Of a stretch of DNA of 59,620 nucleotides, positions 8,939 through 18,152 are shown piece by piece. Under the pieces are notes generated by a model. That model made no database searches and was not told the origin of the DNA. It saw nothing but the letters and a program-made list of their open reading frames with translations. Origin of the DNA: Phycisphaerae bacterium (GTDB lineage Bacteria; Planctomycetota; Phycisphaerae; Phycisphaerales; SM1A02); assembly GCA_002717655.1 (NCBI GenBank), contig PBAY01000032.1, forward strand, positions 1 to 59,620, given 5' to 3'. Position 1 is the first letter of the stretch. Every line of letters begins with the position of its first letter. The translations under genes were made by a program, and so were the position numbers.

Positions 8939-10379
8939 ATTCCAGACGCCCATGACGTTGCCCGCGACTGATACGGTCGGTAGCCCAGAGACCGGCAAGG
9001 ATGAACTCGACGCAACTGGCCCGCACTGCCGGATCATCCGCCGCATTGACTTCGAACGCCTTCTCCCACGCCGGAGGAACACGCTTGAGTGCCTCCATGT
9101 AATGCGAGCTTGGCATCAGATCACCTACCTCGATCCGCACACCTTCGGCAAACAGCTCGGAGATCTCGCCGAGCCCATGCTCGTCGACATACTCCTCGAA
9201 CACCACGGCAATCGCTTTGGACAGAATCGCATCCAGAACCTGATGCTCATCCATCTGATGCGTACCCATCATGTCCAGCTCCAGTTTGCCCAGAGCAGAG
9301 CCATGACAATGAGCCAGATCACTGATGCGTGGAACAGCTGGTGATGATTCGCCCTCTGAAGCAAGGATGATGGCTCGACGACGAGCACTGGCGATCATCG
9401 TCTTGTAGTTGGCGATGCTGAATCTGGCGGAAACTCCCGAATCCTGATCCACCCATTTGCTTGAACGAGCTTCGATCGCCATCTGCTCCACGATCTCCGC
9501 CATGAACCGTGGAACCAGAACCGGATACTCCGGGTCGGCTTCCAGCACTCCATCTTCGATCGCCTGTTCGCGGGTGATCTGTATTCCCAGATCACGGTCC
9601 TGAGGATAGTGCGTGACGATCGTCGTCCCGATGCGATCCTTCAACTGGGGAATCACTTTCCCCGATCGGTTGTAGGTGGCTGGGTTGGCGCTGAACAGAA
9701 CACAGACATCAAGATCGAACGAGACCGGATAGCCGCGGATCTGCACATCACGTTCCTCAAGAATGTTGAACAGACCAACCTGGACCAGATCATCCAGATC
9801 AGGCAGTTCATTCATGGCGAAGAGACCTCGATGCATCCGGGGAATCAGACCGAAGCTCAAGGCCTCTTCCGTGTTCAGGCTTGCACCTTCTGAAAGAATC
9901 TTGGCTGGATCGATCTCACCGATGATGTCCGCGAACTTGGTCCCCGGTGCGAGTCGCTCGGCATAGCGATCATCGCGATGCCACCAGGCGATGGGCACTT
10001 CCTCAGGACTTCGCTGCGACACCATTTCACGCCCTGCCCGGGTGATGGGTGCCATCGGATCCTCATGCACCGGACAGCCTGGAAGATCGATATAGGGAAT
10101 CCATTCATCAAGAAAGCCGACCATGAGTCTCATGAGACGGCTTTTGGCCTGCCCCTTCTCTCCGAGAAACAGTAGATCATGACCAGCAAGGATGCCGTTT
10201 ACGACCTCCGGGATGACCGTGTGCTCGTAACCAACCACACCCGGAAAGAGAGGCGATCCAGATTGCATCGCTTGAATCAGATTGCTTCGCAGCTCGTGCT
10301 TGACTCCTCGCGAAGTCCAGCCAGTTGATTGAAGTTCAGCAAGATTCATAGGTCGAACGGCAGTCATATTGAGGCTCAT
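8928..10379 (-). CDS. MoxR/magnesium-chelatase-like AAA+ ATPase
   Basis: This 483-residue ATPase has the Walker A motif Gly-Glu-Lys-Gly-Gln-Ala-Lys-Ser and a Walker B-like Leu-Phe-Ala-Met-Asn-Glu-Leu-Pro-Asp. The sensor strand [10 protein letters not shown] is the ChlI/MoxR form. I chose ATG 10379 because AAGGTG lies 7 bases upstream; an ATG at 10409 has no such site. It is the first gene of a two-gene operon with the VWA protein. By analogy with family members it is expected to act as a chaperone-like motor whose VWA partner binds the target. The target itself is not encoded nearby. Confidence 0.85.
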   Translation of the reverse strand: MSLNMTAVRPMNLAELQSTGWTSRGVKHELRSNLIQAMQSGSPLFPGVVGYEHTVIPEVVNGILAGHDLLFLGEKGQAKSRLMRLMVGFLDEWIPYIDLPGCPVHEDPMAPITRAGREMVSQRSPEEVPIAWWHRDDRYAERLAPGTKFADIIGEIDPAKILSEGASLNTEEALSFGLIPRMHRGLFAMNELPDLDDLVQVGLFNILEERDVQIRGYPVSFDLDVCVLFSANPATYNRSGKVIPQLKDRIGTTIVTHYPQDRDLGIQITREQAIEDGVLEADPEYPVLVPRFMAEIVEQMAIEARSSKWVDQDSGVSARFSIANYKTMIASARRRAIILASEGESSPAVPRISDLAHCHGSALGKLELDMMGTHQMDEHQVLDAILSKAIAVVFEEYVDEHGLGEISELFAEGVRIEVGDLMPSSHYMEALKRVPPAWEKAFEVNAADDPAVRASCVEFILAGLWATDRISRGQRHGRLEYVI

Positions 10380-10485
10380 GATGGCACCTTGATCATTGGC
10401 TAGAACCACATACTAGGCTCCATGCACCCTCTGTTGCCGATTTGTTTGGAGGCATTCTGAACTGATCGCTGTCGTGGGTGAAGCG

Positions 10486-11727
10486 TCAGGAGGTGCCCAG
10501 AAATCGTTCAATCAGCTGAGCCACATCGAGCCCGGACTGTACGGCTGTCTCAATGGAGGGATCCTGCATCCAGTCCCCCGCCAGCCAGATTCCAACTGGA
10601 AGCGACTCCTTGAGCGCTGTCATGTTGCCAGAGGGAAGGCTCCGTGGAACGCCGACCGCCTCCACGAACTGCCAATCAGCTGAGGATACACCCAGGATCT
10701 CTCCGGCCTCTCGCTGAATGAGCGATGGATCAATCTCCGGTGGCTGGCCCTGATACGGACGAAGACTTGCCAGAATGGTGTGCCGACCCTCCGAGGCATA
10801 TCCAGGAGCCACGGATGATGGACTGCAGACCAGATTCAGTGCCCCACGACCGGAACCATTCAGATGGATCAAGGGAGCCTTGGTGACCACCTTTTGAGAA
10901 GAGAAATGAACCGCCACTGTGCCTGACCATGCAGCCTCGGACAACAGCTCCTCACGACCCAGAAGACGCGCCGTCTGATCCCAGGGGGTAGCCAGAACAA
11001 TCTGCTGAGCCTCATGGACCTTGCCATCTGAATCTCGTACACCTTCACCAGGAATCACCGACTCGACTGAACATCCAAATCTAATGCGATCATAGATTGG
11101 GGCCGCCATTGCTTCAGCAAGTTCCTGCATGCCACCTTCAGGCAACTCCGCCACACCATGTGCAAATCGATGCATGGTGCGAAGGAATCGATCCGCACTG
11201 ACAGAAAGCGATTCATCGAGACACACACCCGCGAAGAACGGTTGAAGGAATGAATCAATGAAACGGCTGCGAAATCCTGCTGATTCCAGAACCTCCATAC
11301 CCGAGCCTTCACGATGTTCACCCTGAGCCACTTTACCTGCCCAGCGGCGGCACCTCATGGCCGCACGCAGATCGCGCCAGCCGATCAATCCGCGACGCCA
11401 CGGACCCAAAGCTGCAAATGGTCGCCGCTTGGGATCAATCACCTTCAGATGCCTCACCCCATCCCAGACTACCGCTCCGGAAATGAACGAATGACGCCGA
11501 ACTGCTGACCGGGGAACCAATGATTCCAATGAAGAATAATTGGACATCGAAACCTGAAAGCCCAGATCACAGCAGATACCGTCAATCGTACGGCTGCCAA
11601 GTCGACCTCCAACTCGATCGGTCGCCTCCAGTACTCGCACGGACCGACCTGCCTCTGCGAGTCGACGGGCACAACTCAGACCCGACAACCCGGCGCCGAT
11701 GACGATTACGGTGTGGCTACTCGTCAT
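10486..11727 (-). CDS. FAD-dependent amine oxidase / protoporphyrinogen-oxidase-like protein
   Basis: This 413-residue flavoprotein opens with the dinucleotide-binding motif Gly-Ala-Gly-Leu-Ser-Gly at residues 11-16. The glutamate of Val-Leu-Glu-Ala and the Arg-Val-Gly-Gly-Arg motif follow, as in amine oxidases, phytoene desaturases and protoporphyrinogen oxidases. The C-terminal FAD-contacting segment Ile-Trp-Leu-Ala-Gly-Asp-Trp ... Ala-Val-Gln-Ser-Gly is present. There is no signal peptide. No carotenoid or haem gene lies next to it, so the substrate cannot be named. It is transcribed alone, leftward. Confidence 0.8.
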   Translation of the reverse strand: MTSSHTVIVIGAGLSGLSCARRLAEAGRSVRVLEATDRVGGRLGSRTIDGICCDLGFQVSMSNYSSLESLVPRSAVRRHSFISGAVVWDGVRHLKVIDPKRRPFAALGPWRRGLIGWRDLRAAMRCRRWAGKVAQGEHREGSGMEVLESAGFRSRFIDSFLQPFFAGVCLDESLSVSADRFLRTMHRFAHGVAELPEGGMQELAEAMAAPIYDRIRFGCSVESVIPGEGVRDSDGKVHEAQQIVLATPWDQTARLLGREELLSEAAWSGTVAVHFSSQKVVTKAPLIHLNGSGRGALNLVCSPSSVAPGYASEGRHTILASLRPYQGQPPEIDPSLIQREAGEILGVSSADWQFVEAVGVPRSLPSGNMTALKESLPVGIWLAGDWMQDPSIETAVQSGLDVAQLIERFLGTS

Positions 11728-12177
11728 GCAACCAACCCTGGCAACAGCAGCCTGGCACCGGAAGCGACAGATGCCGATGGATGAACTACACCTTGATTCG
11801 TTGGATACATGTGCAACAGGATAGAAAGTTCAACATCCGTTGCAATCACCGTTCTGCCCAGCCGGAACAAGAACTTCAGTCACGTCAACGAATCCATGAC
11901 CTTCAGCATCCAGCGACCCGCCAGATCGGCCCGATTCAAATCCCAGAATGAACCGATGGAGATCCGCTGTCAAAGTCAGGCAAATGAAGGCTGGCCATCA
12001 CACCGCATCGGAAACAAGGCCTTTCAACACCTGCCCTTTCCATCCTGTCATACTTGTTGAAACAATGGCTTGAACACGTCATATGAGCCAGACACACTCC
12101 TCGCGAACAGACCATGAGACGACTTGATCTGATCCCACTTGTTTCAAGCCTGCCTGGATCCACTCAGGAGAACCGCC
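11728..12177. other. gene-free divergent intergenic region
   Basis: These 450 bases separate the amine oxidase (leftward) from the VIT-type transporter (rightward). Short open frames here (for example 11809-12060 forward) have no ribosome-binding site, odd composition and no recognisable protein. A weak possible promoter for the transporter is TTGAAA 12057-12062 with CATATG 12080-12085 at 17-base spacing. I see no strong hairpin and no repeat. Confidence 0.4.
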
Positions 12178-12669
12178 ATGACTGACCCCTCGACGGACAC
12201 CCGGCATTCAAAATTTGTTCTTGAAATGGTCCAGCCCGGCCTTGCTGGATTGATGGATGGATCAGTATCGACGCTGGCTCCCATCGTTGCCGCAGCCTAT
12301 GCAACCCAGGATACGGACAAGGCGTTTCTGATAGGACTTGCGGCTTCCGTTGGTGCCGGCATCTCGATGGCATTTGCCGAAGGACTGTCCGATGACGGAA
12401 AACTGACTGGCCGCGGAAGGCCACTCCTCCGCGGACTTGTCTGTGGCGGCATGACCTTTCTGGGGGGCATCGGCCATACGCTCCCCTTCCTCATTCCACA
12501 ATTTCAAACAGCCATGACCATTGCGATCATCGTTGTAATACTGGAACTGGTTTCGATTGCATGGATCCGTAAGAAGTACATGGATACGCCATTCCTGCGT
12601 GCCACGATACAGGTCATCCTCGGAGGTGGAATCGTGCTGTTTGCCGGGGTGATCATCGGACAGAGCTGA
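12178..12669 (+). CDS. VIT/CCC1-family membrane transporter, like the membrane domain of MbfA
   Basis: This 163-residue membrane protein has about five hydrophobic helices. Asp-Gly-Ser-Val-Ser-Thr-Leu-Ala-Pro in the first helix and Ala-Glu-Gly-Leu-Ser-Asp-Asp-Gly after the second resemble the VIT1/CCC1 iron-manganese transporter fold, in particular the C-terminal membrane half of the iron exporter MbfA. MbfA normally carries an N-terminal ferritin-like domain, and none is present here. AGGAG 8 bases before ATG 12178 supports this start over one 39 bases earlier. Iron or manganese export from the cytoplasm is the likely role. No Fur- or MntR-like site was recognised. Confidence 0.75.
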   Translation: MTDPSTDTRHSKFVLEMVQPGLAGLMDGSVSTLAPIVAAAYATQDTDKAFLIGLAASVGAGISMAFAEGLSDDGKLTGRGRPLLRGLVCGGMTFLGGIGHTLPFLIPQFQTAMTIAIIVVILELVSIAWIRKKYMDTPFLRATIQVILGGGIVLFAGVIIGQS

Positions 12670-12842
12670 AACCATTCAGTTTCATTGATTCAACATCGAT
12701 GAAATTATGAAACACTTGATGGCGAAAGCGATCGGTTGTTTTTTTCATCTGGTTCGAATGAGCAGGATCACTCGTATTCTTTCAGCGCACATCTAAATGG
12801 GATGAATTTGTTGAAGAGCAAAACATTTGAAAAACTGACCGT

Positions 12843-13916
12843 ATGCTCAAGATAATGAACACATCAACCATAACATCAGCCGTCGTCATTCTCGTCTCAT
12901 GTGCAGCCCAGGGCTCCGTTGTCGAATACATCAACAATGGACGTGGATCAGTGCCACTTCACCTCCCATCCGACTATGACGGGTCGAAGGATCTTCCATT
13001 GGTCATTTCGCTTCATGGTTACACCCAGACCGGACCTGAAATACAGTCCTATCTGAATCTGGATGCCCAGGTCGATGATCGTGAATTCCTCTATTGCGTC
13101 CCGGAAGGAACGAATGACTTCACTGGCGCACCATTCTGGAACGCAACGGATGCCTGCTGCGGCTTCTTCAGCAATGTGGATGACTCAGGCTATCTCCGTG
13201 AAATCATCGAACTGATCCAGGCTGATTATGCGGTTGATGCCCGCAGCATCCACATTACAGGCCTGTCCAATGGCGGCTTCATGTCCTATCGCATGGCCTG
13301 CGAGCATTCCGATCTGATTGCATCGATCGTACCCATTGCAGGAGTCACCTTCCTGAATGATGCCAGTTGCACCCCCAGCGATCCGGTCCATGTCCTTCAT
13401 ATTCATGGCACAGCGGATTCAACGGTTGAATATGGCGGCGGCTGCTTCTTCAACTGCTATCCAGGCGCCGAAGAATCCGTTCTGAAATGGGTGGGATACA
13501 ACGAATGCGATGTAACAAGTGAAAGTGGAGGCCCGGCCTTCAACATGGACTGGAGTGTTGGAGGCAATGAGACCACCAGCACGATCTACGAGCAGAACTG
13601 CGTTGAAAATGTCACGGTCGAGCTCTGGAAAATGACCGGGTCGGAACATGTACCCAATTTCCGGAGAAACAGCGATCCTGTGACTGAAAATCTGTTCGGT
13701 ACACGAGCGCTCGACTGGATGCTCGATCACCGCAAGCCAGGGCCGATTACCTGCCCCAGCGACATCAATGGCGACCGCATCGTGGATGCCGCTGATGTTC
13801 TGGATCTGATCGGCGAATGGGGAAGCAACAACTCGCAGGCCGATGTCGATCAGAACGGCGTGGTGAACATCATGGATCTTCTGATCATGCTGGACAACTT
13901 CGGCAAGATCTGCTGA
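12843..13916 (+). CDS. secreted PHB-depolymerase/feruloyl-esterase-like hydrolase with dockerin-like tail
   Basis: This 357-residue exported enzyme has a signal peptide (about residues 1-24) and an alpha/beta hydrolase domain of the LpqC/polyhydroxybutyrate depolymerase type. The oxyanion strand is Leu-His-Gly-Tyr. The nucleophile is Ser142 in Gly-Leu-Ser-Asn-Gly-Gly. Asp192 (His-Gly-Thr-Ala-Asp) and His269 (Ser-Glu-His-Val-Pro) complete the triad. The last 50 residues are a duplicated dockerin-like module with Asp-Ile-Asn-Gly-Asp and Asp-Val-Asp-Gln-Asn-Gly loops. Ester bonds in plant or algal polysaccharide, or in a polyester, are plausible substrates. The start ATG has no clear ribosome-binding site, and ATG 12855 is an alternative. 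Confidence 0.8.
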   Translation: MLKIMNTSTITSAVVILVSCAAQGSVVEYINNGRGSVPLHLPSDYDGSKDLPLVISLHGYTQTGPEIQSYLNLDAQVDDREFLYCVPEGTNDFTGAPFWNATDACCGFFSNVDDSGYLREIIELIQADYAVDARSIHITGLSNGGFMSYRMACEHSDLIASIVPIAGVTFLNDASCTPSDPVHVLHIHGTADSTVEYGGGCFFNCYPGAEESVLKWVGYNECDVTSESGGPAFNMDWSVGGNETTSTIYEQNCVENVTVELWKMTGSEHVPNFRRNSDPVTENLFGTRALDWMLDHRKPGPITCPSDINGDRIVDAADVLDLIGEWGSNNSQADVDQNGVVNIMDLLIMLDNFGKIC

Positions 13917-13950
13917 TACAACCTGGCCTTGATCACGGATCCAGATTGCC

Positions 13951-15072
13951 TCAGGGAACTGCTTCCTGCGTATCTTCTGTGACGCATCCGTACTGCTTGA
14001 GTTCCTTCTGAGTCATCCAATGGATGTCATCCGCATCCGCAGCTTCCAGCGTGAACCAGTAGAACTCCTCGTCAACACCCATGTCACGATAGAACTCCAG
14101 ATACGGCTGATGCTCCTCATGATCTCGAGGAAGCTCATTACCGTCATCCCCCATCCAGGACCATGAGTGAACGCCGACCATGCCGCCAGGTGCACAGGAA
14201 CGATTCACACCTGCAAGCAGAAAGTCCGTACCCCCGGAAGCAACCATGCCTCCGGATCCGATCTCGGTATCAAATCCATGTGATCTCGCGTATCGGATTG
14301 CACGCATGCAGGATTCATCATCAAGCGATCCTGGAACATAGACCAGTTCAATGGTTCGAACATCCGGATGCTCGAAGATCAGACGAAGCATCTCACCCGG
14401 CGTATCCCCTGTGATGTTGCCTCGCATGAGCGCCTTGTCGCCGACGACATCGAACTCGACATCCATGTTTTCCGCCTGCAGGACATACAGCAATTCTTCA
14501 CGCGTGACCTGACGATCACGATTGCGGTCCGCCTCCTTCAAGTAGTCCCAGTCACGTCTGCCTTCTTTCCGTGTGATGATGCCATCGCTGTTCCGGTCAC
14601 TCGACTCGAAGAGATCATCTAGCTCTTCTTTGATTTCAATTCCACTCATGTAGGGAGGCTCGAAATCATGGGCTGTGAGCAGCTCTTCACGATCCAGATG
14701 CTTGTCTCGATTGAGATCCAGGAGCTTCCAGTACTCCTTCAGATCCGAGTCGCCTTCCCGGCGTGACACACGACCATCTTCATTCTGGTCCAGTTCCTCA
14801 AGGATGCGAACAACATCTTCCATCGCATCCTGATCCCACTGGGCTTCCATTTTCGCAATCGCTTCAATGGTGACAGGCTGGCCTTCCAGTTCCTCTTCCA
14901 TCAGAAGCAGAACGTCCATCGCTTCATAGGGATCGATGATCCCATCACCGTTGAAATCGAGGATGTCAACGGAAACGACTGCCTTGCTGGAGTCGGAATC
15001 AGACCAGGTGAAGGTCGTCAGTAGCATGACCATCAGAACCACGAGGACGATTGGATTGAATGTCTTCATCAA
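13951..15072 (-). CDS. exported fusion of EF-hands and a ClpP-like serine protease domain
   Basis: This 373-residue protein has an N-terminal signal or anchor helix (residues 8-22). Five EF-hand-type calcium loops follow, at about residues 39-50, 95-106, 119-130, 159-170 and 182-193, of the form Asp-x-Asn-x-Asp-Gly. The C-terminal domain (about 205-373) looks like the ClpP/crotonase-fold periplasmic proteins of COG3904. Ser279 sits in Ala-Ser-Gly-Gly-Thr-Asp-Phe-Leu-Leu-Ala-Gly, His302 in Val-Gly-Val-His-Ser, and a Met-Thr-x-x-Glu-Leu-x-x-Tyr-Gly motif lies near the end. Calcium control of an extracytoplasmic protease is a reasonable inference. The end lies 34 bases from the convergent dockerin-tagged esterase gene. 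Confidence 0.7.
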   Translation of the reverse strand: MMKTFNPIVLVVLMVMLLTTFTWSDSDSSKAVVSVDILDFNGDGIIDPYEAMDVLLLMEEELEGQPVTIEAIAKMEAQWDQDAMEDVVRILEELDQNEDGRVSRREGDSDLKEYWKLLDLNRDKHLDREELLTAHDFEPPYMSGIEIKEELDDLFESSDRNSDGIITRKEGRRDWDYLKEADRNRDRQVTREELLYVLQAENMDVEFDVVGDKALMRGNITGDTPGEMLRLIFEHPDVRTIELVYVPGSLDDESCMRAIRYARSHGFDTEIGSGGMVASGGTDFLLAGVNRSCAPGGMVGVHSWSWMGDDGNELPRDHEEHQPYLEFYRDMGVDEEFYWFTLEAADADDIHWMTQKELKQYGCVTEDTQEAVP

Positions 15073-15103
15073 GACAGACTAGCAAGCCGGAGGATCCTGT
15101 CCA

Positions 15104-16486
15104 TCAAGGCAGCGAACGCTCGGCATCACGGCCCTTCACATCCATCTGATGCTTGTCTCTCTGGTTCTGGGCATATTTCGGATGGCCAGTCCAGGCCATG
15201 TCGATGGTGCCCTCTTCCCATTGCTCCAATGCAGACTTCAGCTTCGCCACGATTTCCGGATGCGCTTCCGACTGATCCGTGGTTTCGCCTGGATCACCTT
15301 CAACATCAAGAAGCAGAACACGTCCATCATCGATGCGGATCAACTTCCACTTGCCATGGCGAACAGCTGCTGCAGGTCCCCTTCTCCAGAAGAGATACTC
15401 GTGCGGTTCATCTTTGATGCTGCCAGTCAGATAAGGAAGAAGATCAACACCATCAAGAGACCGTTCAGACTTGACGCCTGCAGCAGCAAGCGCCGTCGGA
15501 GTGATATCAAGTGCACTCACCGGGCGGTCATAGGTTGTCCCGGCCGGTATCTCCGCTGGCCAGGACACCAGGAAGGGAACACGTATGCCACCCTCCCACT
15601 TGGAGCCCTTCATCCCACGGAAGATGCCATTATCCGAAGCGTTGTTGGTTGCCCCACCGTTGTCATTCATGAAGAAGATCAGGGTGTTGTCTCGCCTGCC
15701 GGTCTGATCCAGCGCCGTGATGATCTGACCGACCGCCTCATCCAATGCCCAGGTCATCGCAGCGAGCTTCTGACGTCTGGCCGGTTTGATGTCTGGGAAT
15801 CTCGCCAGATCCTGCTCCCTTGCATGCATCGGAGTATGAACTGCAGTGAAACACAGATACATGAAGAAGGGACGCATTGATTTATGGAGGATGACCTTCG
15901 TCGCCTCCTGAGCGAGGTCCTCTGTCACGTAGAGATCCTCGGACTCCTCGATCAGCTCATGACCACGAAGCGTGCTGTACAACTTTCTGGGCTCGGGATA
16001 GGCCCAATAGGAACGTGAACCAGCGAGATACCCATGGAAATACTCAAAGCCACGGGACATCGGGTGCTGTGGCTTGCCGCCACCAAGGTGCCATTTGCCC
16101 AGCGCAACCGTTCGATACCCTGCTGGCTTGAGATCCTCAGCAAGCGTCTGCTCCTCGACAGGCAATCCAAGCTTCGTGTAGTCGGGCCGCCCTGCCAGGA
16201 GGTTCATCTCATACCCGAATCGCTGTTGATAGCGACCGGTGATCAGGCCCGCACGGGATGGGCTGCATACGGAAGCCGTGACATAGCCCTGTGTACAGAT
16301 GGCACCAGAGCGAGCCAGGGCATCGATGTTGGGTGTCTTGAATTCCTTGCTTCCCGTGAAGCCGAAGTCTGCATACCCCGCGTCATCAGTAACGATCACG
16401 ATGATATTGGGACCGCTTGGCCTCTTGAGAGGCGGAGGAACTGGTGCAACCAGCAACAAACTGATCAGGACAAGACCAAGATGCAT
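15104..16486 (-). CDS. formylglycine-dependent sulfatase
   Basis: This 460-residue secreted enzyme has a short signal peptide (about residues 1-17). The metal-binding Val-Thr-Asp-Asp-Ala-Gly stretch is followed by the sulfatase signature Cys74-Ser-Pro-Ser-Arg-Ala-Gly-Leu; the Cys would be converted to formylglycine. Gly-Lys-Trp-His-Leu-Gly and Asn-Asp-Asn-Gly-Gly, both part of the sulfatase active site, are also present. The family cleaves sulfate esters, and planctomycetes use many of them on sulfated algal polysaccharides. The exact substrate cannot be read. The gene lies 31 bases upstream of the EF-hand/ClpP gene in the same direction and may be co-transcribed with it. Confidence 0.9.
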   Translation of the reverse strand: MHLGLVLISLLLVAPVPPPLKRPSGPNIIVIVTDDAGYADFGFTGSKEFKTPNIDALARSGAICTQGYVTASVCSPSRAGLITGRYQQRFGYEMNLLAGRPDYTKLGLPVEEQTLAEDLKPAGYRTVALGKWHLGGGKPQHPMSRGFEYFHGYLAGSRSYWAYPEPRKLYSTLRGHELIEESEDLYVTEDLAQEATKVILHKSMRPFFMYLCFTAVHTPMHAREQDLARFPDIKPARRQKLAAMTWALDEAVGQIITALDQTGRRDNTLIFFMNDNGGATNNASDNGIFRGMKGSKWEGGIRVPFLVSWPAEIPAGTTYDRPVSALDITPTALAAAGVKSERSLDGVDLLPYLTGSIKDEPHEYLFWRRGPAAAVRHGKWKLIRIDDGRVLLLDVEGDPGETTDQSEAHPEIVAKLKSALEQWEEGTIDMAWTGHPKYAQNQRDKHQMDVKGRDAERSLP

Positions 16487-16510
16487 GGAGCTACTCCAGC
16501 AAAACGCCTA

Positions 16511-17152
16511 TCACTGCCAACTGTCGATCGTCCGTCGGCCACTGCTTGAGTTGATGAAGCAAAGAATGATGATCGGCAAGATGAGTCCCACCACCCCACT
16601 GCAGGCACCACTGACTACCGTTATCGCCGTGGTAGCCTCATCACTGATTTCCGGCATCTGACTGGTTCCACCATTTGCTTCTGCAACTTCTTCCGTTTCA
16701 GCTTCAGCACTTTCATCCGGTTGCACTTCTGCCGCTTGTGACTCTGCTGCCTTGTGAGCCTCCAACTGCTCCATGATTGCCACAGGGGTAAAGATCACCG
16801 TGAGCAACACTGAGACCATGGCCCAGATATTCAGCAGTCGACGAGAACCTGAGAGACGACGAATCAGACAGATTGAACCCCAGAGCAGAAGAGCCGCGAG
16901 GATCAGATCGACGATCTGAAGTCCGATGTCAAAACCTGATGACTGCCCGAACTCGGCCAGCATCTTCTCCTGTTCCTCTTCAGGCATCCAACTGGCAACC
17001 ATTTCCGGCGTGAGGAAGAACGCACATCCGCTGGCAAGAATGCCAATGGAGGCCCAGACAATCCCAATGACTCCAAGAACGGTAGGCCAAGCCGGCTCGT
17101 GCTGGATCTGGACTTTCACATCGTCGTTGTTGAATTGTTCTGTTTCATTCAC
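16511..17152 (-). CDS. membrane protein with acidic loop
   Basis: This 213-residue protein of no recognised family has about four hydrophobic helices (near residues 23-47, 74-97, 105-124 and 180-201). Between helices 3 and 4 lies a hydrophilic stretch of about 50 residues that is very rich in Glu and Ala. Its N-terminus is cytoplasmic and polar, without a signal peptide. The gene sits 24 bases upstream of the sulfatase gene in the same direction, so it could be part of the same transcript, but nothing in the protein links it to sulfate chemistry. Confidence 0.65.
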   Translation of the reverse strand: MNETEQFNNDDVKVQIQHEPAWPTVLGVIGIVWASIGILASGCAFFLTPEMVASWMPEEEQEKMLAEFGQSSGFDIGLQIVDLILAALLLWGSICLIRRLSGSRRLLNIWAMVSVLLTVIFTPVAIMEQLEAHKAAESQAAEVQPDESAEAETEEVAEANGGTSQMPEISDEATTAITVVSGACSGVVGLILPIIILCFINSSSGRRTIDSWQ

Positions 17153-17249
17153 GGCTGGTTTCCTCGGCCCGGGTTGATCAGGCAGTTCATGGATTCAACT
17201 GATTATCACAATACCAGAAACAAAGCAGGCAACTCGATACGCCTTTGCC

Positions 17250-18152
17250 TCATTGCATCGGATACTGGAAGGTCAATGGTGTTCTCAACTGGTGATAGCG
17301 AGGATCATCCATCGCCTGTCTGATCTCCTCACCAAGCAGGGCTTCCAGTTGATCACGATCTTCGGGGAATCCAATCCCCAGCCAGCCAGGCTGCATGCCT
17401 GCTCGCATCACGACCACCTGCTGATAGAACTCGACCACATCACAATTGGCATCACTGCAATCGCCTCCGATTTCAGCAGGGCTTCCCGGACAGTCATTCT
17501 CGGGATGTTGCCAGAAGTCACATTGCGCCCGCTGAGTTTCACGAGCAATGACTGATTCCCAGTCATTGACCCCGAAGATCTCCGGGTAGGCTTCACTGAG
17601 ACCAAACTGGGTGATGAAGTGGTGAACTTCTTCGACCATGACGGCCCTTGCTCGTTCGTCCGGCTGATCGCCTCGAATTTCCATCCACCACTCGGGGATG
17701 ATGATGTCATATCCCAGCACCCGTTCCAGCTGAGGCAACTGCTGACGCTCCCAGTGATCTGGATCCATGGGCATGGCCAACCAGCAGACCTCCCGTTGTC
17801 GAAGCAGATCTGCAACTACCGAATCGTCCACGACGCCATCCATGTCCTGATCCATCATCTCCGCCAGAATCGCAGCCGCCTGTCTCACATGCGCCCGAGG
17901 CATCTCCTGATCGGCGGCGATCAGAACGCCAAATGGCATCGACACCTGAGTAAAACCCACGTTCTTCAGCGCGACTCGCTCGCGGTTCGACAGATCCCAT
18001 TGAGGATCCTCAGGTGTTGAAACAACCACAGGGTCCAGCTTCATGGTTGATGCGAGCCCAGGGGGCTCCTGTGCACAACAACCATTGATGAGGCACAGGC
18101 CTACCACCAGAAATGCTGCAACAAGGCCGGTCTTGCGTTCAGGAATCATCAC
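17250..18152 (-). CDS. lipoprotein with one EF-hand-like loop, family unknown
   Basis: This 300-residue protein has a signal peptide with lipobox Leu-Ile-Asn-Gly-Cys (Cys at residue 25). Around residue 100 is Asp-Gln-Asp-Met-Asp-Gly-Val-Val-Asp-Asp, a good calcium-binding EF-hand loop. Further on, Glu-Glu-Val-His-His-Phe looks like part of a metal site but does not match HEXXH. A Cys pair in Asp-Cys-Ser-Asp-Ala-Asn-Cys could form a disulfide. I cannot name a family. The start overlaps the stop of the upstream gene by 4 bases (ATGA), indicating an operon. Confidence 0.65.
   Translation of the reverse strand: MMIPERKTGLVAAFLVVGLCLINGCCAQEPPGLASTMKLDPVVVSTPEDPQWDLSNRERVALKNVGFTQVSMPFGVLIAADQEMPRAHVRQAAAILAEMMDQDMDGVVDDSVVADLLRQREVCWLAMPMDPDHWERQQLPQLERVLGYDIIIPEWWMEIRGDQPDERARAVMVEEVHHFITQFGLSEAYPEIFGVNDWESVIARETQRAQCDFWQHPENDCPGSPAEIGGDCSDANCDVVEFYQQVVVMRAGMQPGWLGIGFPEDRDQLEALLGEEIRQAMDDPRYHQLRTPLTFQYPMQ

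Noticed and set aside
11809-12060. 83-residue forward frame between the amine oxidase and the VIT-type gene
   Set aside because: It has no ribosome-binding site and a random-like, Arg/Ser-rich composition, and it overlaps another short frame on the opposite strand.
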